A stretch of DNA of 64,000 nucleotides from an uncultured Brevibacillus sp. (GCF_947502445.1 NZ_CANMZW010000012.1:79629-143628), one strand, 5' to 3'. Shown: positions 1 through 9,431, counted from the stretch's first letter. Notes: generated by a model not told the origin, from the sequence alone. Program-made: numbers and translations.

Positions 1-153
1 ACCTGAGCGAAACGATGCCCTCCCCTCCATCACCACAATTAACTTTTGCTCACGATTATGTAAAAAGTTGATCGCCTTCCATTCCTGTGAAATGGATAAA
101 ACCTGCACATCATGTAAATGAAACATCGTTGGTTCCTTATCGATTTCTTTCAT
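1..153 (-). CDS. 5' end of an AraC-family-like regulator (partial)
   Basis: Only the first 51 codons are inside the window; the gene runs off the left edge. The ATG at 153 follows a GAGGGG ribosome binding site. The visible peptide (MKEIDKEPTMFHLHDVQVLS..., then VVMEGRASFRSG at 40-51) looks like the N-terminal cupin/ligand-binding part of an AraC-type regulator, in which a short strand ends in a phrase such as 'EGRASF'. A Fur-box-like palindrome lies 34 bp upstream, which would fit the iron-regulated AraC/siderophore-sensing regulators known in Firmicutes (Btr type). The family call is an inference from a short stretch; no HTH is visible here. Confidence 0.5.
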   Translation of the reverse strand, partial: MKEIDKEPTMFHLHDVQVLSISQEWKAINFLHNREQKLIVVMEGRASFRSG

Positions 154-186
154 TGGCTAACCCCTCAAATATGTAAATGATATAAT

Positions 187-201
187 TGATAATAATTCTC
201 A
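187..201 (-). promoter_or_regulatory. Fur-box-like palindrome
   Basis: TGATAAT-A-ATTCTCA matches the Bacillus 7-1-7 Fur consensus (TGATAAT-N-ATTATCA) at 13 of 14 positions. It sits just upstream of the AraC-like gene start at 153 on the minus strand, where a repressor would block transcription. Iron regulation of that gene is inferred. Confidence 0.6.
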
Positions 202-266
202 CTAAATATTGTAAGGGAGTCTAGCAAAAACTGCAATCTCTCGGATGGACGAAACGAACCACCTAC

Positions 267-312
267 GAAAAAGAGCACCACACGATCAGCTTGCTGACCA
301 TGTAGCGCTCTC
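267..312 (-). terminator. Intrinsic terminator of the importer/M24 operon
   Basis: Read on the minus strand, a nested stem (AGAGC...GCTCT outside, GGTCAGC/GCTGATC inside) is followed by TTTTTC. It lies about 35 bp after the stop of the M24 gene and closes that operon. Confidence 0.7.
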
Positions 313-345
313 TCTGATGATCCTTTTCAAAAACAAAGTCTTCGA

Positions 346-1527
346 TTAAATGCAAATCATCGAATTCAAATCCCGCGGATAGTACGTCAGCATTTCGATT
401 CCATCCTCTGTGACAGCCACAGTATCAGAATGACGGAAGCCACCCACCCCCCGGACATATATACCTGGCTCAACAGTCAAAACCATGCCTGGTTGAATAA
501 TCGTGTGATCCCCAAGGTCAAAGAACGGAGCCTCATGTCCAAGTAGTCCTATAGCATGTCCGGTATGATGCGAGGTCAGATGCTGAATTTCGTTTTCTTT
601 AAAGAATGCTTGGACTGCTTCCTCCACTTTTGACATTGGAATCCCGGGCTTGATGTTTTCGAAGGCGATGTCTTGTGCTTGAACCATGTAATTGAAATAT
701 TTTTCTTGTTCCTTGCTTACCTCCTGCACAAACATCGTCCGCTCCAGCTCACTATGATAGCCCCATACTTCGCCAGCTGCTCCTGTAACGAGTGTATCGC
801 CTTTTTTCAAGACGAGGTTTTGTGTCACAGCATGCGGAAAAGCAGACATCGCCCCTACTTGCCCGCGGAAAATGGCGTACGCCGTGTTTCCATGCGGCTT
901 GTAATCTGCTCCGAGCGTCTCGATCATCGCCATGGTTGCCTCAGAGCTCGCTCTCGTTGTGATTTCGATTTCGCTAAGACCTGGCCTGGAATATTTTTGC
1001 AGCAAGCGATGCGCCAGATTTCCCCAACGGCATGATTCCTTGATCAACTCAATTTCCGCTTCGGATTTGATGACCCGCATTTCTTCTACCCAGCCATAAA
1101 TCGATTGGAATTGCTGTGCTTCTAAAAACTGGCTCACTTTTGGTCCGCGATAGCCCATGGACGAGCCGTAGCCGTCTGCATCAAAGCCTACCCGTTTTCC
1201 AGCGAAGCCTGCTTCAAGCAAGGCATCCTTAACATATTCCATCGGGTGACGCAGTCCTGGATATTCGGGATACGAATGAACCGTGTCTACATACGCAAAT
1301 TCCTCTGCGTGCTCATGCTCAAGCGCTGGAACGAACAGATGCGTTTGCTGCTTGGGATCAATGAAAAAGCCAATCGGTCTTTCTGTCGGATGAAAGTGAA
1401 AGCCTGTCAGGTAAAAAATATCAGTGACACTAAACAAAATCGCACAATCTAGCTGGTTTTGTTGCAGTTTCGCAAAAAGCTTTTGCTGACGCTCAAGAAT
1501 TTCTGCTTTTGGTATGGCTAGTAACAT
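346..1527 (-). CDS. M24-fold (creatinase/prolidase-like) hydrolase with altered metal site
   Basis: A 393-residue protein with a creatinase-type N-domain (about 10-150) and a pita-bread M24 domain (about 160-385). The motifs HTGHAIG (321-327), VEPGIY (352-357) and GFRHSDTV (363-370) fix the fold. Measured against E. coli PepP, three of the five metal ligands differ: Asp to Gly249, Asp to Glu260 and Glu to Ser367; only His324 and Glu353 remain. That argues against a normal Xaa-Pro aminopeptidase and for a creatinase-like or other non-dimetal hydrolase. AGAGGAG precedes the ATG. It is the last gene of the ABC importer operon, 28 bp after the ATPase gene, so it probably acts in the cytoplasm on the imported compound. 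Fold is certain; substrate unknown. Confidence 0.85.
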   Translation of the reverse strand: MLLAIPKAEILERQQKLFAKLQQNQLDCAILFSVTDIFYLTGFHFHPTERPIGFFIDPKQQTHLFVPALEHEHAEEFAYVDTVHSYPEYPGLRHPMEYVKDALLEAGFAGKRVGFDADGYGSSMGYRGPKVSQFLEAQQFQSIYGWVEEMRVIKSEAEIELIKESCRWGNLAHRLLQKYSRPGLSEIEITTRASSEATMAMIETLGADYKPHGNTAYAIFRGQVGAMSAFPHAVTQNLVLKKGDTLVTGAAGEVWGYHSELERTMFVQEVSKEQEKYFNYMVQAQDIAFENIKPGIPMSKVEEAVQAFFKENEIQHLTSHHTGHAIGLLGHEAPFFDLGDHTIIQPGMVLTVEPGIYVRGVGGFRHSDTVAVTEDGIEMLTYYPRDLNSMICI

Positions 1528-1555
1528 ATAAATCTCCTCTTTTCATCGTTTGATT

Positions 1556-2524
1556 TTATGTGGAATACATGTGGCAAGCGACGACATGATTGCCTAAATC
1601 AATTACCGGCGGCTTTTCGGTCTTGCAGATCATCATGCAATCCGGGCAACGCGGGTGAAACGTACAGCCCTGCGGTGGATTGAGTGGACTTGGTACGTCC
1701 CCAGCCAAAATGACTCTGTCCTTTTCCTCATCTGGATGCGTAATCGGAACTGCCGACAAAAGCGCTTTGGTGTACGGGTGTTTGGGGTCGGTAAAAATGT
1801 CCTCCGTCTGCGCAAGCTCCACCAGCTTACCGAGGTACATCACGCCAACCCGATCCGTAATATGTCGAACGACACCCAGATCGTGGGAAATAAATACATA
1901 AGTAAGCTGGAAGTCCCGTTGTAATTTTAGCAGCAGATTAATGACCTGTGACTGAATCGAAACATCCAGTGCAGAAACCGGCTCGTCCGCAATAATTAGC
2001 TCCGGCTGGAGAATCACGGCCTTGGCAATTCCGATCCTTTGGCGCTGTCCTCCGGAAAATTCATGCGGATATGAATGCAGATGATATTCAGAGAGCCCAA
2101 CGATTTCCAAAATTTCAATCGCCTTTTTGACTCGTTCTTCCTGTGAATACAAGCCATGGACGCGCAGCGGCTCCGTTAAAATTTGCAGGATCGTCTTTTT
2201 CGGATTCAGAGAAGCGTATGGGTCTTGGAAGACCATCTGCATTTTGCGGCGCAGTTTCCTCATTTTTTCATAGGAGAGACCTGCAATATTTTCTCCTTGA
2301 AACCAGATTTCACCTGAAGTCATCTCCTGCAGCCTGAGAATCGCTCGACCCGTCGTGGACTTTCCGCAGCCACTCTCACCCACGAGTCCGAACGTCTCCC
2401 CTTTGTACACCGTAAAGGAAACATCATCGACAGCTTTTACTTGCTGCTTTGGCTGAAACCAGCCTGTCTTGATATCGTAGAATTTTTTCAGCTGTTTGAT
2501 TTCTAACAAGGGCTCAGGTAGCAT
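1556..2524 (-). CDS. Peptide-type ABC importer, ATPase F subunit
   Basis: OppF/DppF-family ATPase. Numbered from an earlier in-frame codon at 2533, Walker A GESGCGKST is at 52-60; signature SGGQRQRIG and Walker B IIADEPVSALD follow, and the C-terminal oligopeptide-HPY cysteine segment (CTFHPRCPDC) is present, so the protein is full length. The best start is the ATG at 2524, nine bases after AGGAGG; it overlaps the stop of the D-subunit gene by 11 bp, indicating translational coupling. With the D subunit it should energise import through the two permeases upstream. Confidence 0.93.
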   Translation of the reverse strand: MLPEPLLEIKQLKKFYDIKTGWFQPKQQVKAVDDVSFTVYKGETFGLVGESGCGKSTTGRAILRLQEMTSGEIWFQGENIAGLSYEKMRKLRRKMQMVFQDPYASLNPKKTILQILTEPLRVHGLYSQEERVKKAIEILEIVGLSEYHLHSYPHEFSGGQRQRIGIAKAVILQPELIIADEPVSALDVSIQSQVINLLLKLQRDFQLTYVFISHDLGVVRHITDRVGVMYLGKLVELAQTEDIFTDPKHPYTKALLSAVPITHPDEEKDRVILAGDVPSPLNPPQGCTFHPRCPDCMMICKTEKPPVIDLGNHVVACHMYST

Positions 2525-3518
2525 GGGCAGCAACCTCCTGATGCTCGTGCGTATATAGCCAGCAGCGGCAAAATTGGTGAGTCAAGGAAAGGAGCGGCGG
2601 TCTCTCCTGCCAGCACTTCTCCACTGCCTGCGGGCAACGAGGTGCGAATGTGCAGCCTTGTGGCAGTTCGTCTGGACGAGGGACACTTCCCGGGATCGAT
2701 TTCAGCTCTCCTTTGCGCTCATTGGAGTTGGGCATCGATGCAAGCAGGCCTCTTGTATACGGATGCTTCGGTGAATTGAAAATTGTCCGCACATCCGCAT
2801 TTTCGACGACCTGACCTGCATACATGACTACGACGCGATCACACATTTCGGCAACGACTCCGAGATCGTGGGTAATCAGCAGGATGGACATCTTTTTTTC
2901 TTGCTTGATCTCCCTCATCAGCTGCAAAATTTGCGCTTGTATCGTCACATCGAGCGCTGTCGTCGGTTCGTCCGCAATCAAAAGCTTTGGTTCACAAAGC
3001 ATGGCGAGTGATATCATCGCTCTCTGCCGCATCCCTCCAGACAATTGATGCGGATACTCGTCGATGATCTGCTCAGCTCGCGGAATTCCTACTGACCGCA
3101 GCATTTCGATAATTTTGGTACGGATTTGCTTTTTGTTTAAGCTTGTATGCTGTCTCAGCGGCTCGCTTAGCTGCTGTCCGATGGTAAAAACGGGATTGAG
3201 GGACGTCATCGGTTCTTGAAAAATCATCGAGATTTCGTTGCCCCGCAGCTTTCGCATTTCCTTTTCGGGCAGCTCGGTAATGTCACGTCCGTCAAAGAGA
3301 ATGTGCCCACGCTCTACATAAGCCATTGGCTTTGGCAACAGCCCCATCACGGATAACGAGGTGACGCTTTTCCCACAGCCTGACTCGCCTACAATCCCTA
3401 GAGTTTCTCCCGCATAAACAGTCAGGTCTACTCCATTTACGGCTTTGACCACTCCACCCGCAGTCTTGATATGGGTTTGTAATTGCTTTACCTCTAATAG
3501 TGGGGACTCTTTGCCCAT
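2514..3518 (-). CDS. Peptide-type ABC importer, ATPase D subunit
   Basis: OppD/DppD-family ATPase of 334 residues with Walker A GESGCGKS, signature LSGGMRQRAM, Walker B LLIADEPTTALD and the C-terminal cysteine segment CTFAPRCPQA. A longer frame extends 41 codons upstream into the permease gene, but the start chosen (MGKESPLLEV) is preceded by AGAGGTGACG at proper spacing, 14 bp after the permease stop. Heterodimer partner of the F subunit encoded next. Confidence 0.93.
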   Translation of the reverse strand: MGKESPLLEVKQLQTHIKTAGGVVKAVNGVDLTVYAGETLGIVGESGCGKSVTSLSVMGLLPKPMAYVERGHILFDGRDITELPEKEMRKLRGNEISMIFQEPMTSLNPVFTIGQQLSEPLRQHTSLNKKQIRTKIIEMLRSVGIPRAEQIIDEYPHQLSGGMRQRAMISLAMLCEPKLLIADEPTTALDVTIQAQILQLMREIKQEKKMSILLITHDLGVVAEMCDRVVVMYAGQVVENADVRTIFNSPKHPYTRGLLASMPNSNERKGELKSIPGSVPRPDELPQGCTFAPRCPQAVEKCWQERPPLLSLTHQFCRCWLYTHEHQEVAAHAT

Positions 3519-3532
3519 CCTCGTCACCTCTT

Positions 3533-4444
3533 TCAATTTCCCTTCAGCTCTGGATCGAGAACGTCTCGCAGCCAATCCCCAAACAGATTGACACCTAATG
3601 CCGTGATGACAATCGCGATGCCAGGAAAGGTAATCAGCCACCAGGCACTGAAAATATAATCCTTGCCCTCACTGAGCATGTTGCCCCAGGCTGGTTGAGG
3701 AGGTTGAACACCAAATCCTAAAAAGCTGATCGAGGCTTCCGCAATAATATAAGTGGCGATTTGCAAGGATGATAGGACAATAATCGGTGTGAACAGGTTT
3801 GGGACAATATGCCGAAGTATGATTTCCCATCGAGGCACGCCGGTAGCGATACAGGAGAGGATGAACTCCTTTTCTCGCAAAGCCAATACCTCGCTGCGAA
3901 CCACCCTTGCGTAGATGATCCAGCCGGCAAATACTAGCGAGATGATAATATTTTGCAGCCCTGCCCCCATCACAGCGTTAATCACCAATACCAACAAAAC
4001 AAAAGGAAAGCTCAGCTTCACATCGACGATTCGCATGATGATGATATCTGCCCAGCCACGAAAATACCCGGCGATAAGGCCCAGCGTTGTCCCAATCAAA
4101 CCAGCAAACAGAACGGTGCAGCTCCCGATAATAAGCGACACACTCGAACCGTGGATCAGTCTGGAAAAAATGTCACGTCCGAGCTGGTCGGTTCCCAGCC
4201 AGTGTCCGTCAGACAGCGGCGGCAGCAGCTTTTTGCTGAGCTCTGCCTGATTCGGATCGTATGGCGCTACCCATGGACCGCATAACCCGAGAAACAGGAC
4301 ACCCAGTATGATGAGAAAACCGATGATACCTGTCGGACTTTTGAGCAGTCGCCGCAAAAAACTTTGCCATTTCGGCTCTCTTTTACGAAGCATGTTCACG
4401 GGATGAGGGTTCACTCCGGTTGAGGTAATGGTCGTTTGGTTCAT
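3533..4444 (-). CDS. Peptide-type ABC importer, permease C subunit
   Basis: OppC/DppC-family inner-membrane permease, about 303 residues. An N-terminal segment precedes TM1 (GIIGFLIILGVLFLGLCG), then the GTDQLGRDIFSRLIHG motif typical of DppC, a BPD_transp_1 domain, and the EAA-like loop around 'ALREKEFILSCIATGVP'. The start MNQTTITSTG follows AGGGGGTG; an in-frame ATG further upstream has no comparable site. It begins about 10 bp after the B-subunit stop. Confidence 0.92.
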   Translation of the reverse strand: MNQTTITSTGVNPHPVNMLRKREPKWQSFLRRLLKSPTGIIGFLIILGVLFLGLCGPWVAPYDPNQAELSKKLLPPLSDGHWLGTDQLGRDIFSRLIHGSSVSLIIGSCTVLFAGLIGTTLGLIAGYFRGWADIIIMRIVDVKLSFPFVLLVLVINAVMGAGLQNIIISLVFAGWIIYARVVRSEVLALREKEFILSCIATGVPRWEIILRHIVPNLFTPIIVLSSLQIATYIIAEASISFLGFGVQPPQPAWGNMLSEGKDYIFSAWWLITFPGIAIVITALGVNLFGDWLRDVLDPELKGN

Positions 4445-4454
4445 GAGGCACCCC

Positions 4455-5372
4455 CTACTTGAATCGAATTTGCGGATTGACGTAGGCATAAAGCACGTCG
4501 ACCACGAAGTTCATCACGGAATAGATGAAAGCGATCAAGAACACTCCCGCCATGACGACCGGAAAATCCCTGTTTAACAGCGATTGCATCAAGAGTCGGC
4601 CCATTCCTGGCCAGGAAAAGACTGCCTCTACAATAACCGCCCCTCCAAGCAAGACGCCCAAATCAAGTGCAACGAGCGTGATAATGGGGATCAACGTATT
4701 TTTTAACGCGTACACGGAGAGGATTTTGTAAGTGGGTACACCCGATGCTTTTGCTGTCCGAATATAATCCTTTCGCAAAACGTCCAGCATCGTCGAACGG
4801 GTAAAGCGGGCAAAGCGTGCCACACTATACGCAGCCAGGGTCATCGCAGGGAGAATCAAATGAATCAGTGACCCTCCCCCTCCTGTTGGCAGCCATTTTA
4901 ATTGAACAGCAAACAGATAAATCAGGATGAGCCCGAGCCAAAAGCTTGGCAATGCCTGGCCCAGTACCGTAAAGGCAACTCCTGTCTGATCAAGCAGCGT
5001 ATTTCGCTTGTATGCCGAAAGAATGCCGATCGGGAGTGCGATCAGAAGAGAAAGTCCGAGCGATGTAAAAGCAAGCTGAAATGTCGCCGGTATCCGATCC
5101 AGCACCATCTGTAGAGCATCCTCTCGGGTTCGCAGGGAATTGCCAAAGTCACCTTGTACGGCGTTCATGATGAATTCCGTATATTGAACGTATAACGGGC
5201 GATCAAACCCGAGCGTTTTGCGGAATTCTTCGAGCTGTTCCCGTGGAGCATCTGGCGGCAGAAAAAGTGCCGTAGGATCACCGGACAAACGGATAATGAA
5301 GAAAACCGTCGTCAGCGCCAGAAATAGCACGACTATCACTTGACCCATTCGTTTGATGAGATAATCTAGCAT
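4455..5372 (-). CDS. Peptide-type ABC importer, permease B subunit
   Basis: OppB/DppB-family permease, 305 residues, about six TM helices. Diagnostic N-terminus (LIKRMGQVIVVLFLALTTVF), the conserved RLSGDPTALFLPPDAP segment and the EAA loop 'RKDYIRTAKASGVP' are visible. GCAGGAGGG precedes the ATG. It forms the membrane channel with the C subunit and lies 47 bp downstream of the binding-protein gene. Confidence 0.93.
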   Translation of the reverse strand: MLDYLIKRMGQVIVVLFLALTTVFFIIRLSGDPTALFLPPDAPREQLEEFRKTLGFDRPLYVQYTEFIMNAVQGDFGNSLRTREDALQMVLDRIPATFQLAFTSLGLSLLIALPIGILSAYKRNTLLDQTGVAFTVLGQALPSFWLGLILIYLFAVQLKWLPTGGGGSLIHLILPAMTLAAYSVARFARFTRSTMLDVLRKDYIRTAKASGVPTYKILSVYALKNTLIPIITLVALDLGVLLGGAVIVEAVFSWPGMGRLLMQSLLNRDFPVVMAGVFLIAFIYSVMNFVVDVLYAYVNPQIRFK

Positions 5373-5419
5373 AGAACCCTCCTGCCTGCGTAAATCTCAC
5401 TTTCTATGCGAAAGCACGA

Positions 5420-7000
5420 CTACTGATTCCACTTCATCTCGAACACCAGGAACTTTTCATCCGGACGCGGTGTGAACTGCAGATTTTTGGAGACAGCATA
5501 CAGATCGCCTTGCTGCCAGAGTGGTACCCAAGCGGCTTCATCGACCAACCGATGCTGCAAATCGTCGAATGCTTTTTTTCGCTCGGCAGGATCGAATACA
5601 GGCAGTGCTTTTTGGATCATCGCTTCTACGTCTTTGTCGTAAAAACCGCTATACGGAGCTTTTTCTGTGAACAGATTCTCGATTGTGCCCTGTGCATCGA
5701 ATGCCGGACCCCAACCGAGGATAAACATATCCTTCATTTCATGCTGACGAATCTTGGCGAGATGATTTCCCCATTCATTTGCCTGCACGTTGACCTGAAT
5801 CCCGATTTTTTGCAGCTGTGAGGCGATCGCTTGGGCCACATGGGTGTCCATTGGATAGCGTCCGTTTGGCGTATCCAGCTGAAGCTTCAGGCTTTTCGGA
5901 TCAATGCCTGCTTCTTTTAGCAAAGCAATCGCTTTATCTGGATCATAGCCGTAGTCTTTTGTTTCGGTGTAATCTACGTTCACCTTGGACAGTGGTCCTG
6001 TCATTTTCGTTCCGTTTCCGTTGAGCACAGAATTCAACAGCTCGTCCACATCAATCGCGTAATTGAGTGCCTGACGCACTCGCTTGTCCTTCAAAGGACC
6101 ATCGTAAAACGTATTGAGAGCCAGGTAGTTGATCCGGGATGATCCGACCATCGCGATTGTACCGTTCTCACTATTTTTCACGCGCTCGACTGAATCGACG
6201 GGGACATTTTTGAACAGATGAATTTCTCCACTCAGAAAAGCTGAAAGTCGCGCACTGAATTCTGGAATGATTTTAAAGGTTAGCTGCTTGATTGTAGGGG
6301 GTCCTTGCCAGTAGTCCTCATTTGCCACCAGCTTGAGTGAGTCATCGCGAGTCCACTTCTCAAACTTGTAAGCGCCTGTTCCTACCGGGTTCATCGCGGC
6401 TTTTTCTAAGCCTACTTCCTGTGTATGCTTTGGTGCCATAATCAACAGATCATCCGTAATTCGCAGCAAGAGAGTAGGAAACGGTTGAGACGTGATGACG
6501 TGAACGGTATTGTCATCGATCACTTTTACTTCTTTAATATCCTTCCAGCGAGAGCGGTAAAAGGAATTGTTCTTCTCATCCAAAATATAGTCAATGTTGA
6601 ACTTCACTGCCTCGGCATTGAACGGCTCTCCATTCGTGAATGTTACACCTTCGCGAAGCTTGATCTCCCAGGTGAGAGGATCAAGGTTCTTCCACTCCGT
6701 CGCCAGGCTCGGAATCAAGGCTCCTTTTTCATCCCGGTCGATCAACGGATCATAAATATTGCGAATCTGGATATCTGTAACGTAATTGACATCCGTGTTT
6801 GCTAACATGGTAGCGGCATCGGCTTCAAATCCAATGATCAGTTCTTGAGAAGGCGCAGCAGGGGATTCGGTACTGGTTGCAGGCTGACCAGCTGGTTGTG
6901 AGGTAGTCGGGGCCGTGCCTGCCGTTTCAGGCGTACAAGCTGTGAGGAAAACGGCAAATAGTAGAAGCAAGACCAGAAGCATTCGATTTTTCCGTAACAA
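5420..7000 (-). CDS. Lipid-anchored peptide-type substrate-binding protein
   Basis: A 526-residue SBP_bac_5 lipoprotein. Residues 1-22 are a lipoprotein signal (hydrophobic run, lipobox LTAC); a Thr/Pro/Ser-rich spacer follows, then the full binding fold, including 'LATEWKNLDPLTWEIKLREG'. The start is TTG: GAGGGGG lies at correct spacing before TTG at 7000, whereas the first ATG is six codons later and too far away. As the first gene of the operon it captures the ligand outside the membrane for the permeases. A dipeptide/oligopeptide ligand is usual for the family, but the unusual M24 hydrolase in the operon leaves the substrate open. Confidence 0.92.
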   Translation of the reverse strand: MLRKNRMLLVLLLLFAVFLTACTPETAGTAPTTSQPAGQPATSTESPAAPSQELIIGFEADAATMLANTDVNYVTDIQIRNIYDPLIDRDEKGALIPSLATEWKNLDPLTWEIKLREGVTFTNGEPFNAEAVKFNIDYILDEKNNSFYRSRWKDIKEVKVIDDNTVHVITSQPFPTLLLRITDDLLIMAPKHTQEVGLEKAAMNPVGTGAYKFEKWTRDDSLKLVANEDYWQGPPTIKQLTFKIIPEFSARLSAFLSGEIHLFKNVPVDSVERVKNSENGTIAMVGSSRINYLALNTFYDGPLKDKRVRQALNYAIDVDELLNSVLNGNGTKMTGPLSKVNVDYTETKDYGYDPDKAIALLKEAGIDPKSLKLQLDTPNGRYPMDTHVAQAIASQLQKIGIQVNVQANEWGNHLAKIRQHEMKDMFILGWGPAFDAQGTIENLFTEKAPYSGFYDKDVEAMIQKALPVFDPAERKKAFDDLQHRLVDEAAWVPLWQQGDLYAVSKNLQFTPRPDEKFLVFEMKWNQ

Positions 7001-7154
7001 GGTAATCCCCCTCTTCTCTCATTAAGTCAGATATAACGAAAAATTCCGAATTCACTTACATTTTATCAAAGAGAGTTTTTCTTTCTACGTATGTTTCTAT
7101 GAATTTTGAAGCGTAAACTTGTATGATTTAACGAAAAAGGAGTGACCGGGACCC

Positions 7155-9047
7155 ATGAAACGAGAGCTGAGTCACAGGCAATTGCAAATGCTGATTCAAG
7201 TGTCAAACGCCATTAATTCCACCCTGGAGCTCGATGTTGTTTTCAATACGATTATGAAAGAGACGCTTTCTGTCATTGAAGCTGCTGACGAAGGTTATTT
7301 GTTTTTGTATGACCCAGAAGAAGACTATCTCATCGCCAAAAGTATCTTCCTGAAAAGCAACGATATTCTCTCCGTGGTTCGACTGGGGCCAGGTGAATCG
7401 ATGACTGGCATCACTTTTTTGAACAAAAAATGTACCCTATTTCCTGACAGGCAAAGCGTTTACGAGGCGACCCGCACCATGTCCGCGATCAATCAGGCTA
7501 AATTGCAGGCTGCCGATCCGATCTTTCCCTACTCCGCCGCCTGCGCACCCATCATGACGAATGGTGTATGCATTGGAGTAATTACGCTCGACTGCTTTCA
7601 TCCTGACAAATCGTTTCAACCAGATGATTTACAGCTGCTCGAAGCCATCTCCCATCAAGCAGCAGTTGCCTTAGAAAAAGCCAGTCTTTATCGAGCACGG
7701 GAAATCTCGATCTCGTTACTCGAAGAAATGAACGTGCAGATGAACCGACAAAATCAGTCACTAAATCGGTCGCTGGAAATTCATCGGCACCTGGCAGATC
7801 TCGTTTTGCATGGGGAAGGGGTAAACGCGATTCTGCCATACATTCAGCAATTAATGGGGACGCCTATTCTCCTGCTTGATCAAATGGGCGAGCTGATTGC
7901 CTCATCCACCAAGCCTCTCACGGCAGCCGAGGAAGAAAAGCTCAATCAGATTCGCAATGTGATCCACTCCTTGCCGTTAGACTGCATTCCCCGGCCACTA
8001 CCAGAAGTAAGCGCGACCGCAAACGGCTTTAGCTTGCTTCCCATCGGAGCTAGAGCCAATTTACTCGGCTATTTGGCTTTGCTCACATCGGACCTGTTTG
8101 ATGAGATTGACAAGGCTGCTCTGGAGCACGCAAGCACTGTGATTTCCTTTGAGCTGGTAAAAGAGCAGGCGATATTTGAAACTCAGCAAAATTTGAAGGG
8201 GCATTTTATCGAGGAGCTTTTTACGGGAAAAATTAGTCACCAGCTCATTGATCAAGCAAAGCATCTGCAGCTTGACGCAAACCGTTCCTATCAGGTTCTG
8301 ACCATTAATCTGGAAAGCACCCAGCATGATTCATTCGACCTGTACAAGCGTATTCTGGCCGTTCGCAGAAACCTCACGCAGGTAGCGACAGAGCTTTTTT
8401 TGCAGCGCTATCCGCATGGGTTGATCGTGACCAAAAACGATCATCTGGTCATCCTGCTCTCTTATGCACAGTCGTTCTCGCAGCTGGAAACACAGCGCCA
8501 TCTCAAAGTGCAATGTCAGCTTTTCGGAGAGTACATTCTGAAACAAAAATGGGGCTTGAAAGCAGCAATCGGAATTGGAAGTGTGACGCGTGGTTTGCAT
8601 GAGGTGTATAAATCGTCAGAGGAAGCGGCGAAATGTTTGCAATTTTTAAAAACCTACCAAACAGAATTACGATATGTCAGCTATACGGAGCTTGGAGGCA
8701 ACCGCTTGCTCCTGCAAAACTCGGCAGATGACCTCATCGCTTATGTACTCGACGTTTTAGGCCCGCTGCTCACTTATGAAAAGGCCAGGAAAAGGGAGTT
8801 TCTACTTACCCTTACTGCTTATCTGGACAACAGCTTGAAAATGAAAGAAACAGCCCAAAGCCTCAATATTCATCTGAACACCTTGATTTATAGGATCAAA
8901 CGCACCGAGGACATATTAGGCTTTTCACTCACGGATCATAAGCATTTCATGGATATATGCATGGCCATCCACGTCTATCAGCTATTGGAGGTGCAAATCG
9001 AGCAGCAACTCGCTCTGCGAAGGACAGAGAGCAAATCGTATTCGTAG
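7155..9047 (+). CDS. GAF-PucR family transcriptional regulator
   Basis: A 630-residue one-component regulator: GAF sensor domain at about 15-185, linker with a coiled-coil-like stretch near 190-210, a CdaR/GGDEF-like middle region, and a C-terminal PucR helix-turn-helix (LKMKETAQSLNIHLNTLIYR, then IKRTEDILG). AAGGAGTG precedes the ATG. It is divergent from the ABC importer/M24 operon with a 154-bp shared intergenic region, so it most likely senses the imported compound or a product and controls that operon. PucR-family members commonly regulate use of nitrogen compounds such as purines or amino acids; the ligand here is unknown. Confidence 0.87.
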   Translation: MKRELSHRQLQMLIQVSNAINSTLELDVVFNTIMKETLSVIEAADEGYLFLYDPEEDYLIAKSIFLKSNDILSVVRLGPGESMTGITFLNKKCTLFPDRQSVYEATRTMSAINQAKLQAADPIFPYSAACAPIMTNGVCIGVITLDCFHPDKSFQPDDLQLLEAISHQAAVALEKASLYRAREISISLLEEMNVQMNRQNQSLNRSLEIHRHLADLVLHGEGVNAILPYIQQLMGTPILLLDQMGELIASSTKPLTAAEEEKLNQIRNVIHSLPLDCIPRPLPEVSATANGFSLLPIGARANLLGYLALLTSDLFDEIDKAALEHASTVISFELVKEQAIFETQQNLKGHFIEELFTGKISHQLIDQAKHLQLDANRSYQVLTINLESTQHDSFDLYKRILAVRRNLTQVATELFLQRYPHGLIVTKNDHLVILLSYAQSFSQLETQRHLKVQCQLFGEYILKQKWGLKAAIGIGSVTRGLHEVYKSSEEAAKCLQFLKTYQTELRYVSYTELGGNRLLLQNSADDLIAYVLDVLGPLLTYEKARKREFLLTLTAYLDNSLKMKETAQSLNIHLNTLIYRIKRTEDILGFSLTDHKHFMDICMAIHVYQLLEVQIEQQLALRRTESKSYS

Positions 9048-9103
9048 AGAATGTTCGTAATAAGGATCAGTTGATCTACGGAACTCGTTGCTAATTCTGT
9101 AAA

Positions 9104-9140
9104 AATAACCTTCTCAGGCCTGAGAAGGTTATTCGTTTTT
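9104..9140. terminator. Bidirectional intrinsic terminator
   Basis: Perfect palindrome AATAACCTTCTCAG/GCC/TGAGAAGGTTATT-type stem (9104-9133) with a T-run on the plus side (9135-9140) and an A/T flank giving a T-run on the minus side. It ends the PucR gene and could also end the small minus-strand frame that stops at 9141. Confidence 0.85.
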
Positions 9141-9287
9141 CTATTCACAGGAAACGGGACGAAAAGGTGATTGGTGGTGTTCGCGGTTGTCCAGCCGAAT
9201 AGAACGAGTAATCGAGTAACCGAATAGCCGTCTGGCGATCAGTTCAGCTCCAAGGTTTACGATTTTCGCATGTGTATGCTCTGTCAT
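9141..9287 (-). CDS. Candidate small protein (48 aa)
   Basis: Open frame from ATG 9287 to TAG 9141 encoding a basic 48-residue peptide (MTEHTHAKIVNLGAELIARR...). Its stop lies directly against the bidirectional terminator, which is what a real minus-strand gene would show. Against it: there is no clear ribosome binding site. I do not recognise it; it may also be a remnant. Confidence 0.3.
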   Translation of the reverse strand: MTEHTHAKIVNLGAELIARRLFGYSITRSIRLDNREHHQSPFRPVSCE

Positions 9288-9431
9288 ACATTTCTACAAG
9301 CGTCTCGCACTTATAGGGGTCCTTGTCTCGCACAAAGATAGGCGTTGTCCGCGATTTCCTGTGGCTGAGATGTACTCAGCTTACAAAACATAGAGGGCTA
9401 CGTTTTCTAAGCCAAGCACATCGATATGTGC

